The notes below the pieces were generated by a model. That model had not been told where the DNA came from and made no database searches. It saw only the letters and a program-made list of their open reading frames with translations. A DNA stretch of 64,000 bases from Obelidium mucronatum (taxonomy: Eukaryota > Chytridiomycota > Chytridiomycetes > Chytridiales > Chytriomycetaceae), in contig JAIVFH010000014.1 of the NCBI GenBank assembly GCA_025765595.1, positions 62,001 through 126,000 on the forward strand. Direction: 5' to 3'. Positions 25,010 to 35,041 of the stretch are shown here, piece by piece (the first letter of the stretch is position 1; each line of letters starts with the position of its first letter). The translations under genes and the position numbers were made by a program.

Positions 25010-26280
25010 CTCTCGTTAACAAAAGTTGTCTACAACATGAAAGTGAGCTCACCTTGCTGGTCCAACGACTCATATGCGTCCACGACGCGCTTTATCACCG
25101 TCCCTACATCCATCAGCTCTGAATCAGCTACACTAGGCTTCAAAAACTCGGATTCCAAATCAATGACATCGGAACAGCTTTTTCGCCGAATCAAGGTATC
25201 AAGCAAGTCCACCGCAAGATCGTGTCTAGACGCGAATGTCCTATCTGGTTGGACATGCCGCTTTTTAATGGGTTCGATTGGGGACTCTGTTGGGGACTCG
25301 GTGGTGGTGTTCGAATTTTGCTCTTCCGTATTGTCTCTGTTTGGTGGTATTTCCGGGATGGAGGGTTCATGTTTGGTTGAAATTAACGGGACAAAGTCTG
25401 TGACAGTATCATTTCGGTTCAGTGTATATCCATTTTCAATACAAAAATCTCGAAGTTCCGCCTTAAAAACACGAATTAAGGAGGCAGAACATTGAATTTT
25501 TTTGAAAAAAAAAGCATACATTTGTGAATGGAAGTAGCGGCCTTGCCACGTCGACAGAAAAGGCGGATGCATCTCTCGAACCCCAAATTCCCGCGTTGCG
25601 CAGCTTTGCATTCCTACCCAAAAAGTAAAAAGCAAAAAGCAAAACAAAAAAACAAAAAAAAAAAAAACAGAACTTATTAGGACAAGAAATAAGAATCAAA
25701 GGAAGACGCAACAAAACCTCAGGAGAGGGCCAAGACCAGACGATTGAATTGGCTTAAACACATTTGGAATCAGATATCCATTCAGTTCATCAAGAAACGG
25801 CGACGTTGGCGCGTCATTGGTTGTTAAAGTCGGATCGCGTAAAGGAGTGCCTAATTTCGGGAATCTGACCAGCAGATTATAGAGATTCGATAACGTCGAC
25901 GGGAAGGCGAGTGTATGAATTGCATTTGATTTGCAGTATTTTCCAAGCTCATGGAGCAGCGGGTGCGATTGGACGTCCGGGATCCAGTCTGGGCTTGGCG
26001 ACGTGTTTGCTTCGAGCCAGTGGCACGAGCCAGCAAGCGACTCCAGGATCGCAGCCAAATCCTTCTGATCCTCGGTTTCGCGCTTAAGCTGGGCGCCGGG
26101 TTTTGCAAGCAGCAGCACTGTTTCGATGTTTGCGTGTTTGAGGGCCAGCAGCAGCGCCACGTGGGCGTTCGCGGCGGCGCCGGTCCGTGTGAGCATCGGC
26201 GCAAACGGAACAGCGACCGGCGACGCGAGCCGCGTTTCGGCGACGGCGGCGGCGATGCGGGCGCCGAGTTGTTGGTGCAT
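23835..26280 (-). CDS. TilS-like tRNA(Ile)-lysidine synthase family protein with degenerate PP-loop
   Basis: Exons 25718-26280, 25520-25613, 25053-25461 and 23835-24940 give 2172 nt (723 aa). The middle resembles TilS: RNAGIWGSRD then VARPLLPFTNAELRDFC (about residues 210-226). The first 190 residues align in outline with the ATP-binding half (a VAV strand, then LGKYCKSNAIHTLAF), but the nucleotide-binding SGGxDS loop is absent: residues 21-30 read PVAVPFAPML. The second site, normally a HHADDQxET-like stretch, reads FPSTLSNLYNLL (126-137). TilS converts the anticodon C34 of tRNA-Ile to lysidine. Without the P-loop this protein is unlikely to adenylate tRNA, so it may be a structural paralogue. 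The large C-terminal part (about 370 aa) is unassigned. The intron at 24941-25052 carries a 59-nt homopolymer. Confidence 0.6.
24951..25009. repeat. 59-nt poly-T homopolymer (poly-A on the gene strand) in an intron
   Basis: An uninterrupted T run inside the third intron of the TilS-like gene, 9 nt from the 3' splice site. Its exact length may be affected by sequencing. Confidence 0.9.
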
Positions 26281-26326
26281 TCGGTTTCAGCCAGAAAATG
26301 AAAGCAAAAATCAAACAGAAAAAAAG
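26281..26326. promoter_or_regulatory. Shared 46-bp divergent promoter region (TilS-like / PRA1)
   Basis: Head-to-head start codons are separated by 46 bp of A-rich plus-strand sequence with no clear TATA box. Both flanking first exons are GC-rich. Confidence 0.5.
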
Positions 26327-27319
26327 ATGAATTCGATCCTCACGTCGCAGCTCGGAAAGTACATTCCCGTCGACAGCGGCTCCCTCGAGTCGCTGCAGCA
26401 GGCGGTTGGTGTTTGGCAGTTTGTTTTTGGCTTGCAGTCTGATCTCGCTCCAATCACTCAATCAATACTCTCTCTTCATGTAGACGCAGCAACGCATGCA
26501 GTCCCTCAAACCTTGGTCAGAGTTCTTTGATCGCTCCCGCTTCTCTGTTCCTGCCTCATATACCGAGTTCTCGGTCCGCTGCCGTCTCAACTGGCAGCAC
26601 TTTCATGCAAACTACCTCCTCGTATCTTTCATTGCAGTCGCCTGGTCACTTCTCACGAACTGGTGGCTGTTGTTTGATGTCATTTTCATCTTTGGTAAGC
26701 TCTGCCTCGATTCTGCGGCCAGTCGGTCGTCACTTGCCTGTCAAAAAACGGAACACATGGTGGCAGTATTTCCTTCTTGAAAACTCTATCAAATTGTAGT
26801 AGATTACTGATAGGAGGGAGTGCTGTGTGGTGATGGGAGGGGAGAAGAAGGAGGTTCTTCTATGCCACGTTGAAGGAGATGGATGATAAGAATCAAACCC
26901 CCACGATAACCGACAGGCCCCAATTTTCTCGATACCTTACAAAACTAGAAGCGCTTCTCATTGTTTTTTTCTTGTTTTTCATTTAATAGTTGGATCTCGT
27001 TACGTTTCTACTTTGCCAGCCAATGAACCAGTTGAGTCGCTCAAAGTTTTTTTTTTGTTTTGTTTTGAAATATTAACATATGTTTTATTCTTGTAACCCT
27101 TCTACTTGCCAGACACACTTGTTTAATAACGCCAGTCTTCCATTGATTACACAAACTCAAGGATGGCTTGGTCTGGGTCTTGCGGCTGCGATCCTCCTCT
27201 ACATTTCAGCTGCAGGAAGCGCCATTTTTTGGATTGTTGTTTTTGTTGGGATTATTGTTGCTGGACATGCGGGGGTAATGGAAGCCCCATTGGAGGTTGA
27301 CTTTGGGGAAACTGTTTAG
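26327..27319 (+). CDS. PRA1 / Yip3 family prenylated-Rab acceptor
   Basis: Exons 26327-26404, 26484-26694, 26990-27045 and 27113-27319 give 552 nt (183 aa). The family pattern is clear: LKPWSEFFDRSRFSVPASY before a pair of helical hairpins (ANYLLVSFIAVAWSLLTNWW and LGLAAAILLYISAAGSAIFW, then IVVFVGIIVAGHAGV). PRA1 proteins sit in ER/Golgi membranes and help recruit prenylated Rab GTPases. The second intron is 295 nt, unusually long for this window; no coding segment was found inside it, and the frame joins perfectly across it. The gene starts 46 bp from the divergent TilS-like gene. Confidence 0.92.
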
Positions 27320-27464
27320 TGCCTCGATTTAGCATTCAAAAAAATATTAGTCATTTTCTCTCCTCCTCATCGTCTTGCCTGTCTTTGTTTGTGCGCATTT
27401 TATTAGTACTTTTGCTGGATATTTGCTATGTTGTTGGAGTGCATTTTATTTTAGTACTCAGAAA

Positions 27465-28441
27465 ATGCCTGTGAGTTTCGCGTACACCTGCCCGTGAGAG
27501 CTTTGGGAACGGCTGCCGTCGAACGAACAAGCACGGCCTGAATATCTCAAAGAGTGTATTACACTCAGTTTCAGCTCAGATCGGATGCAAAGCCCACCGG
27601 CCCTTCCCCCCTATTAGTTTTTTCTAAGCAAGCAGCTCAACACAACAATACAACACAGGCTTTCCACTCTGCCTTCAACGGAAACGACTTCCGTTCAGTC
27701 GGTAACGTGTCGCTGCTTCCAGTAAAGAGTAAAAACCGCGGTCCAGCACCACCTCCCGTTGGTGAGTGTCTTCAATCAACACCTCTTAATTACTGCTCCG
27801 ACACCATCAACTCATGCTAACCGCTTGTATTTATGCTTCTTTTTTTATATTAAATCGAAGATCCAAATGCCGATGATATTGTTGACGAGGCAATCTACGT
27901 GTTTCGCCCAAACTGCTTCTTTCGTAACTTTGAAATCCAAGGCGGAAGCGATCGTGTCTTGATTTATTTGATTCTGTTTATCCAGGTGAGAGAGAGATTG
28001 GGGAGGGGCGGGGAGGCATCGAAACATTGTTTCCAGCAGTCGACGCTATAACACCACTGTTACAACAAAAAAAAAAAGGAATGCTTGTCGAAGCTGGCAG
28101 TCAAGAACCCGGCTCTTGCTGAAGGACAGCGTCTTCTTCAAACACACGCTATGCAAAACTTTTCCCTTCCTGGAGATTCCAACTTTCCTCTGAATGCATT
28201 GTATGAAAAGCCCGCCACCAAACAGGACGCAGGTAGAAAAGCCACAGAAAAAAAGGGAACTACTTTGACAAACCTTTTATTGATACTAGAAACATTAAAG
28301 CAATACCTTGCACAGTTGCGTCTTGAAGTTGCCCTTCGTCTTCCAGCCAAAGTGTACGACGGCGACAAGCTGAGCAAGTGGTGGATGTGTTTTTCGAAGA
28401 GGAAGTTTATGGGATTGAACGGCGTCGGAACGCTTGCGTGA
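27465..28441 (+). CDS. ARPC3: Arp2/3 complex subunit 3 (p21-Arc)
   Basis: Exons 27465-27470, 27659-27761, 27861-27985, 28079-28232 and 28290-28441 give 540 nt (179 aa), the normal size. The protein starts MPAFHSAF; the first two residues come from a 6-nt coding exon. Family stretches: [40 protein letters not shown] and a C-terminal [11 protein letters not shown]. The subunit belongs to the seven-protein complex that nucleates branched actin filaments, used for endocytic patches and, in chytrid zoospores, crawling. The fourth intron (28233-28289) is in frame and open, so an unspliced form would only add 19 residues. It is called an intron because the insert breaks the conserved region. Confidence 0.94.
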
Positions 28442-28514
28442 GAATACTTGTTGATTTTTTTTTCGCTTTTTCTGGCTTCTTTCTTTATTCAGAATAAAAG
28501 AAACAAGAAAATCG

Positions 28515-29102
28515 ATGGGACACTACTGGCACCTCTGCTCGCACATCCACAACGCCTTCAAGCAGCGGCTCGTGCAGGTGGCAGTCCCGGCGTCGAAGCA
28601 GAATGCGGCGATCGTGCGCATCCTGCTGGCGGAGGGCTTCCTCGGCGGCGTGGCGCAGGGCGACGTGCACGGGCCGTTCCAGCTCGGCGTGCCGGTGCCC
28701 GTGACGCCGGACAACGTGGCGCAGCGGCGGCTGTGGCTGGACCTGAAGTACGCGCGCGGCGACGCCGTGCTGAGCGACCTGCGCGCCGTGTCGAAGCCGA
28801 GCCGCCGCGTGTTTGCGACGGCGCACGAGCTGAAGATGGTGCGTTGTTTGTCGTTGTTGTTCTCTCTGTTTCTCTTTTTCTTTCTCTCTCTCTCTTTCTT
28901 TCTCTTTCTTTCTGTCTCTAACTGCCTGCTTCTTCCATCTCTTCCATCCCTTCAGATCGCGGCAGCACGGAGGGCCGGTCCGCTGCTAAAGGGCCAACAG
29001 GTCGGCCAGGTTACCATTCTCGACACGGAATACGGAATCATTGAACTGAAGGACGCTTTGAAAAAGAATGTTGGCGGGGAAGTCTTGTGCATTGCAAAAT
29101 AG
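28515..29102 (+). CDS. MRPS8: Mitochondrial small-subunit ribosomal protein uS8m
   Basis: Exons 28515-28838 and 28956-29102 give 471 nt (156 aa). The fold is recognisable: HLCSHIHNAFKQRLVQV, TPDNVAQRRLWLDLKYARG, SKPSRRVFATAHEL and the end DALKKNVGGEVLCIAK, which resembles fungal mitochondrial S8 (the VGGEVLC motif). It binds the central domain of small-subunit rRNA in mitoribosomes. The first exon is very GC-rich compared with the second. Only 73 bp separate it from the ARPC3 stop. No long targeting peptide is visible, as is common for this family. The intron holds a long pyrimidine tract. Confidence 0.9.
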   Translation: MGHYWHLCSHIHNAFKQRLVQVAVPASKQNAAIVRILLAEGFLGGVAQGDVHGPFQLGVPVPVTPDNVAQRRLWLDLKYARGDAVLSDLRAVSKPSRRVFATAHELKMVRCLSLLFSLFLFFFLSLSFFLFLSVSNCLLLPSLPSLQIAAARRAGPLLKGQQVGQVTILDTEYGIIELKDALKKNVGGEVLCIAK

Positions 29103-29559
29103 TGAGGAGTGGCGTGGAGGAATATCGGATGAGAAGGGAAAGTGCTGCGTTTCGCCATGATTTAATTGAAATACATATCGGCTCTTTGCCACAAAAAGGA
29201 AGGAATGTCCTTTGTAATACTATTCAACTGTCTTTTTTTTTTATTTAAGATTTTTTTACATTGAAGTACGAGCTGTAGCCGTATTTCATCCAAATTCTAT
29301 TATCTGTCCAGTTATAAATAACTGGTACGATCCTCGATTGTTAATTGTTGGAAGCAGTTGATGGACAAAATTGTATGTCACATCAGCCGTGCACTGTGGC
29401 AACAAGAAAACTTGCTAAAAACTTGAACCGAGCGGTTCAGTATGCGCAGGCACGTGCAAAAGGTGCACTGTATTGATTCAACTGCTTTGAATATGGCTTG
29501 GGTGTTCCTTCTTCAGCATACGAATTGTCTTTATTGAACGGGTGTGCAAAAACCAAAAA
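29103..29559. other. Intergenic region upstream of RPL11
   Basis: About 450 bp with no supportable gene. It should contain the uS8m 3' UTR and the ribosomal protein promoter. Short ORFs on both strands lack homology. Confidence 0.4.
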
Positions 29560-30484
29560 ATGGTGATCATCCCCTCCCACACCAGCCGCCCATCCCCACC
29601 AGTACAACCAACCATCTCGAACATCCAATGCCGTTTCCGTCATCAGACAATCAGAGCTTTGGATCTTCCCCTTGATGCGGGTCTGAAAGATGGACTGACA
29701 CAGACTTTGCACCGGATGTCTAAGGGATCCCATCGCATGGCGGCAAAGAGTCGAATGTCATGCTGTGTCGGCGGCAGGATTTAGCCGCAGAAAGCATACA
29801 GCTCGCAACGATTGAAGATGTGAATGTTTGAGAACAGCGGCACGAATCAACTATTCTGGAACTCGAAAGCCGAATTCAAATCACACCCACAAACTGCACC
29901 CATTCCTTTGTTCGAAGAAATATCTAATCTGTTGTTGTTCTGTGTTTACCTTTTCCCAGGCTGAGGAACAGACCCAAAACGTTAACCGTGAATTGAAGCT
30001 CGAGAAGCTCTGCCTCAACATTTGTGTTGGTGAATCTGGTGACAGACTCACCCGTGCCTCCAAGGTGCTCGAACAGCTCACTGGACAACAACCAGTCTAC
30101 TCCAAAGCCCGTTACACTGTTCGTACTTTTGGAATCCGTCGTAACGAAAAGATTGCCGTCCACTGCACTGTTCGTGGCCCCAAGGCTGAGGAAATCCTTG
30201 AGCGTGGATTGAAGGTCAAGGAATACGAATTGTTGAAGAGCAACTTCTCTGCCACTGGAAACTTTGGTTTCGGTATCCAGGAACACATTGACTTGGGTAT
30301 CAAGTACGACCCATCTATTGGTATCTACGGTATGGACTTCTACGTCGTTATGGGACGTCCAGGAAACCGTGTTGCCCGCAAGAAGCACGCCCACGGACGT
30401 GTTGGTTTCCCACACAGACTCACCAAGGATGAGACCATCCAATGGTTCAAGAAGCGTTTCGATGGTATCGTTCTCAACAAATAA
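29560..30484 (+). CDS. RPL11: 60S ribosomal protein uL5 (L11)
   Basis: The main exon (29960-30484) is unmistakable: [59 protein letters not shown] and [19 protein letters not shown]. uL5 contacts 5S rRNA in the large-subunit central protuberance. A 3' splice site precedes [12 protein letters not shown], so the start codon lies in an upstream exon. The best candidate is ATG at 29560-29562 followed at once by a GT donor, giving a 3-nt coding exon and a 397-nt intron. The same design is seen in the nearby SmB gene. Other ATGs upstream are possible, so the first exon is tentative. Codon use in the main exon is strongly biased, as expected for a highly expressed gene. Confidence 0.9.
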
Positions 30485-30676
30485 GCGTCCTTCTGTGTGT
30501 GTGTTTTTTTTTCAGTCTGGAAGAAGAAATAAGGGGATAGTTAGATATCATTTGTTTGTTTGTTTGTTGTTGTGTTGTTGTTGACTTCTGGGGAGTCAAG
30601 GTTTGTGGGGAGTTTCCCTTTGTCATTTGCTCTTCAATCATGGGCAGAATAAAGTGAAGGTCTTGTAATTTCTGCA

Positions 30677-31948
30677 ATGATACTGAGTGGTGTTGCAAAA
30701 GGCTATTGGGGACTTTATCCAACACGAAATGACACTGCCGTTCGAAGTACCCCATACATAGTATCTGGATGGCTGGATGCATACGACTTGACACCGCATG
30801 GTCTCGCGAATGCCGTGCTGGTGAGTGAAGGACTGGATGACTGTGTTTTCATTGGGATTCAAGGGGACTGGTTGGTCGCGATGGCTGTTTCGCAACCGTC
30901 CAAGCTATCTCTGTTTACATCTCCGACTGCGTCGCTTAATCTCCAATCCAATGTTGCCACTGTTGCCTTGTACCATGCAAGTGGGATTACCAGCTTTGCG
31001 TGTTCGAATTCGAATCTTGCCTTGGGGTTGAGAAGTAGCAAGTCCATATACGAATACCAGCTGTGTTTAATTATACGTGCGGTGATGGATAAGCTTCGGA
31101 ATTCCACCAGGGATGGTGCTGGTGATTCTTCTGCCCAAACGTTGGCTTTGGATTCATCACCGATGTGCATGCAGGACCGGATATGCATCGGCAAGAACTT
31201 GAGGTCCGAGATTGTGAAAATGGAGTCAGGGTATTCTCACTTTCTGGCGCTTTGTAAAGATGGGAGTGTCCTTTCATGGAGCGACGCGTCTGGGAATGGA
31301 GGGATGCATGGTCAGTTGGGATTAGGATCAATGGTGATGGCGAAAGCAAGGAAGCCAGAGAGCAAAGAACAAGCTTCGATGGACGGTTCTTTGCTATCAC
31401 ATCAGTGGTTGAATGAAGGTGTTCAGTTCATCGAAACTCTACTGGGATTAAATGTCACGGATATCTCTTGTGGGGGAAATCATTCTGTTGCAGTTGTAGA
31501 CTCCTGCTTTGTTTATACGTTGTGAGTGCCCAAAAGTATCCAATTTCTCTTTGTACTAAAAAGAATAATTAGTGGGAGTAATAGCCATGGTCAACTAGGA
31601 CGTAGAACTCGGAAATCAGATGCCAACTATGCGTTACCGAGTCCTCTTGACTTTGACTTTGGAGATTCTGATGTTATTGTGTCTTGTGGCGATCGGCACA
31701 CGATTGTCGCAAATCAACAATATTCACGAGGAGAAAATGAAAGAGTGCTGGTATGGGGCTTTGGAGACAATGAGTGGGGAGCATTAACGGGTGTGCCGAA
31801 TTGCAGCGAAGGGAGGGCTAACGCGATGCACTTGATCAGGACGCCCCTTGCTCTTGACTTTATGAGTATAGATGCAGCTTCTTCTGAGACTCGAGGGCAA
31901 CGCGTAAGAGTTTGTTGTGGGTCGTGGAACACCATTATTTCCTGGTGA
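30677..31948 (+). CDS. RCC1-repeat (beta-propeller) protein
   Basis: Exons 30677-31521 and 31573-31948 give 1221 nt (406 aa). RCC1 repeat signatures: SGYSHFLALCKDGSVLSWSD, HGQLGLGSM, DISCGGNHSVAVV, VYTFGSNSHGQLGRR (formed across the intron), VSCGDRHTIVA, VLVWGFGDNEWGALTG and a closing VCCGSWNTIISW. The N-terminal half lacks clear repeats but probably supplies the other blades. Proteins of this kind range from the Ran exchange factor to unrelated adaptors. This sequence lacks features that would identify it as RCC1 itself and resembles Ats1/RCCD1-type single-domain members. The stop codon is just 19 bp before the SmB start codon. Confidence 0.85.
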
Positions 31949-31967
31949 ATAAATATTTCCCAACAAA

Positions 31968-33084
31968 ATGGTAAGACTGCGCAAGCAACATGAAAAAATG
32001 TGGACTGTGTCACCGGCTCCAACACTTCCATACATTCATACGCTTCAGTACTTATTAGCCGGGATATGGAGTCTGGAGCTATGGCCTCCTTCATGGACTC
32101 GGGGTCCTCGTTGTTTTCTTTTTGGTTTGCTCGAAGCACTAACTGCCATCCCTTTCCAAACCTCTAATTTATGTCTCGGCTCGATGTTCTCATGCAAATC
32201 TCAATTCATCTTCTGTGTTCTGTCTCGCATTGCGCTGACGTTCCGTACGCCTGCTTGGACGACTATACGAAAAAAAAAAATCAAACACACTTGTAAAAAC
32301 CCCCCAACAGAGTAATAAGAACAGCAGGATCCTGTCTCTCATCAACTATCGTTTGCGTATTACCATCAACGATGGACGTACGCTTGTGGGACAAATGTTG
32401 GCATTCGACAAGCACATGAACTTGGTTCTAAGCGACTGCGAAGAGTTCCGTAAATTGAAGGGAAGCAAGAAAGAAGAAAAACGTACATTGGGACTCGTTG
32501 TATTGCGTGGAGAGACTGTTGTTTCAATGAGTGTGGAAGCTCCACCTCCAGCGGCTGCTGAAAACAAGCCCAGTGCGGCCGCGGCATCTCTTGCTGGACC
32601 TGGTCTTGGACGGTAGGAACGAGAGTGTTTTTTTTTTCTCTACTGGATCGCGGGGGGTGTTGATGATCTGATTGTACCTCTACTTTTCTTAGTCCTGCTG
32701 GACGAGGTCTTCCTATGGCGCCACAAGCTGGTTTACAAGCTCCAGTACGTGGTTTGGGAGGTCCTTCTGCTGCTGCAATGGCCCCGCCAGCGTTGTATGG
32801 TCGCCCTCCTGGTAAAGCACACCATATATATGTTTCACGTATTCTAATATTTCGCTTTTAAGCGGGTTTGCCGGGAATGCCAGGCATGCCTGGAATGCCA
32901 GGAATGCCACCACCACCAATGGGTATATCGTTTGATTCTTTCAGTATTTTTGAATTGAGAGTGCTGATTATTATCTTTCTATCTAAAAGGTCGCGGTGCT
33001 CCTCCTATGTTCCCGGGAGGTGGTAGAGGTGCGCCAATGATGCCACCTCCAGGATTTCCTCCAGGCTGGCGTCCACCTCAATAG
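31968..33084 (+). CDS. SNRPB: Small nuclear ribonucleoprotein-associated protein B (SmB)
   Basis: Exons 31968-31970, 32311-32612, 32693-32811, 32863-32922 and 32990-33084 give 579 nt (192 aa). The first coding exon is the ATG alone, followed by a 340-nt intron with a GTAAGA donor. Sm1 motif: [20 protein letters not shown] with [17 protein letters not shown]. Sm2: [17 protein letters not shown]. The C-terminal tail is Pro/Gly/Met-rich ([16 protein letters not shown] and GRGAPP) with RG dipeptides, as in SmB. It forms part of the heptameric Sm ring on U1, U2, U4 and U5 snRNAs. Its promoter must overlap the 3' end of the RCC1-repeat gene 19 bp upstream. Confidence 0.95.
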
Positions 33085-33278
33085 AGGGTGTATGCGTGTT
33101 CAAATGATGATGAGTATATCTTTTGTGGAATACGTCGTGGTTTTTTATTAAGGGCAAATAAAAGAAAGCAAATCTTCTGATTGTACTGTGTTTGCACTCT
33201 TTGATTCTTTGATTGGTTTGATTGTGTGAAAATTTCGTTCAAAATAACATTGTAATTAATCACCTCCTAAACAAACAA

Positions 33279-34883
33279 ATGCATCTACAAACCATTGCTT
33301 CTGCCATTGTGGCTGTTGCTGCCAGCATGGCTGCGGCAGCACCTCTCGAACCACCTCAGGGTCAAATCTACTTGTAAGTAGCGTTGCAGGAAGTGGCGGA
33401 TTGGATGCATTCAATTTCACTCACCCCTTGTACATTGACGAAATGTAGGGGTGCCTGGTATGATCGCAACTTGACAGACACTCCCAGTGCTGTAAACGCC
33501 CGTATTGGATACAAGCCATTGTCTTTCTTCCAAACCGACATTGACTTCAGTGGTACTGAGAAGCCATGGACAGCTCCTTCTCTCACGGATCAATTCTTGC
33601 AACAGCTCCAAGACACCAAAACGGATGCTTTCGCCATGCTTACTCTCTATCCATTCCAAGGCTATGATAAAATTACAGGTGGGTCCATACAACCCCTTAT
33701 TTTGATCCCTTGTTTGATGGCTTGTTTCCTTGATTGTAGATGCTCAAATTGCCGACATGGGTGTTCGACTGAACAAACTTGCCAACGCTGGCCGTCCTGT
33801 GTTTCTCCGATTCGCCTCCGAAATGAACGGTAATTGTCTCTCAAGTTCCTTTCGGGTGGCTGGCTGTGTTTCAAAAAAAGTTCTCACCATCTTAAATCAC
33901 ATTTTTTTTTCTTTGGCACTCAAGGTTCGTGGTTTTCGTATGGTCAAGATCCAATTGGATTTCTTGCTGCTTGGAGAAGATGCATCACTGCCTGGAGAAA
34001 GGCTTTGGGAGCCAATGTAAACAAGGTTGCTTTTGTCTGGAGTCCGAATTCTGGAAACGGATATCCCTTCCCGGCCAACACTTTTTCCATCAACACTACC
34101 TCCACTGATCCCAAGGTTATTGCCAATTTGAAGGCTTTGGATACGAACGGCGATGGAAAGTTGGACGGTACTGACGATCCATACATTCCTTACTACCCTG
34201 GTGATGATTACGTCGATTGGGTCGGAATTTCCATCTACCACTATGGAACTGAGTATGATGGCAGATACTCGGGTTGGGTCGACAACTCCATCCCTGAACC
34301 TGACAAGTTTGAAAAATACTTGAACGGCTACCCACCGCAGGGCCGATACTTTGGATATGCTCCATTGTACACCTACTTTTCTAGTTCGACTGGTGTCAAG
34401 GATGCTTCGGGTGCTGTCGTGTCTGCTGGAAACAAGCCAATGATCATTTCGGAAACTGCTGCCACATATCACTTTGCATGGCTCAACAAGACTGGCAAGC
34501 CAACCGAGAAACCAGCGGAGCCTGTAACTCCTCTTCAAATTAAGGAAGCATGGTGGAACTCTTTTATGAACAAGGCATTTTTGAGCAAGTACCCTCAAAT
34601 CAAGGCGATTTCTACCTTTGAATTCATCAAGGAAGAGGAAGCAACATGGAGAGACTTCACCACCTTTGGTGCTGCTCCCAACCCTCTTGTTGGCTCCAAC
34701 CTGACTGTTCAAAACGGTTTAGTGGTTGCCGGGATCTCTGCGGATTTGCGTAACATGCCCTTTATTGCATTCGCCAATGTTACTGGAACTGCTGCTGTTT
34801 CCCCATCGCCAACAAAGTCTGACGCTTCTGCTGTTGCTTTGGTTGGAGCCATTGCTGTTGCTTCTCTCTTTCTCTCTCTTTAA
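33279..34883 (+). CDS. Secreted, probably GPI-anchored glycoside hydrolase, GH26-like
   Basis: Exons 33279-33373, 33449-33678, 33740-33829 and 33925-34883 give 1374 nt (457 aa). A signal peptide ends near residue 20 (ASMAAAAP). The catalytic domain resembles GH26 (beta-mannanase and related): GAWYDRN at the start, LRFASEMNGSWFSYG with the probable acid/base Glu, and KPMIISETAA with the probable nucleophile Glu. Between them lies DTNGDGKLDGTDD, an EF-hand-like calcium loop. The C-terminus has a Ser/Thr-rich linker then a hydrophobic tail (VALVGAIAVASLFLSL), typical of a GPI attachment signal. The enzyme probably acts on wall or plant polysaccharide at the cell surface. The exact substrate is not known. 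Confidence 0.85.
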
Positions 34884-35041
34884 ACCTCTTTGTGCTTTTT
34901 TGATTTTTTTGCTTCAGTTCTGTTTTTATGTTCGTGCAGATAAATATACGAGTTTCGTTATTAGAAATATCGTCATTAATCCAACTTCTTATCAAAGAAT
35001 GCACTCTTCAGCTTTAAAGCCACGTTTATTTTACCATATTT

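Noticed and set aside
24917..25495. Plus-strand ORF beginning with a poly-Phe run
   Set aside because: It arises from the poly-T tract and is antisense to the TilS-like gene.
29437..29784. Short ORFs on both strands upstream of RPL11
   Set aside because: They overlap the inferred first intron, have no recognisable motif and are within chance length.
33897..34712. 271-codon minus-strand ORF
   Set aside because: Antisense shadow of the last exon of the GH26-like gene, which has a signal peptide and catalytic residues.
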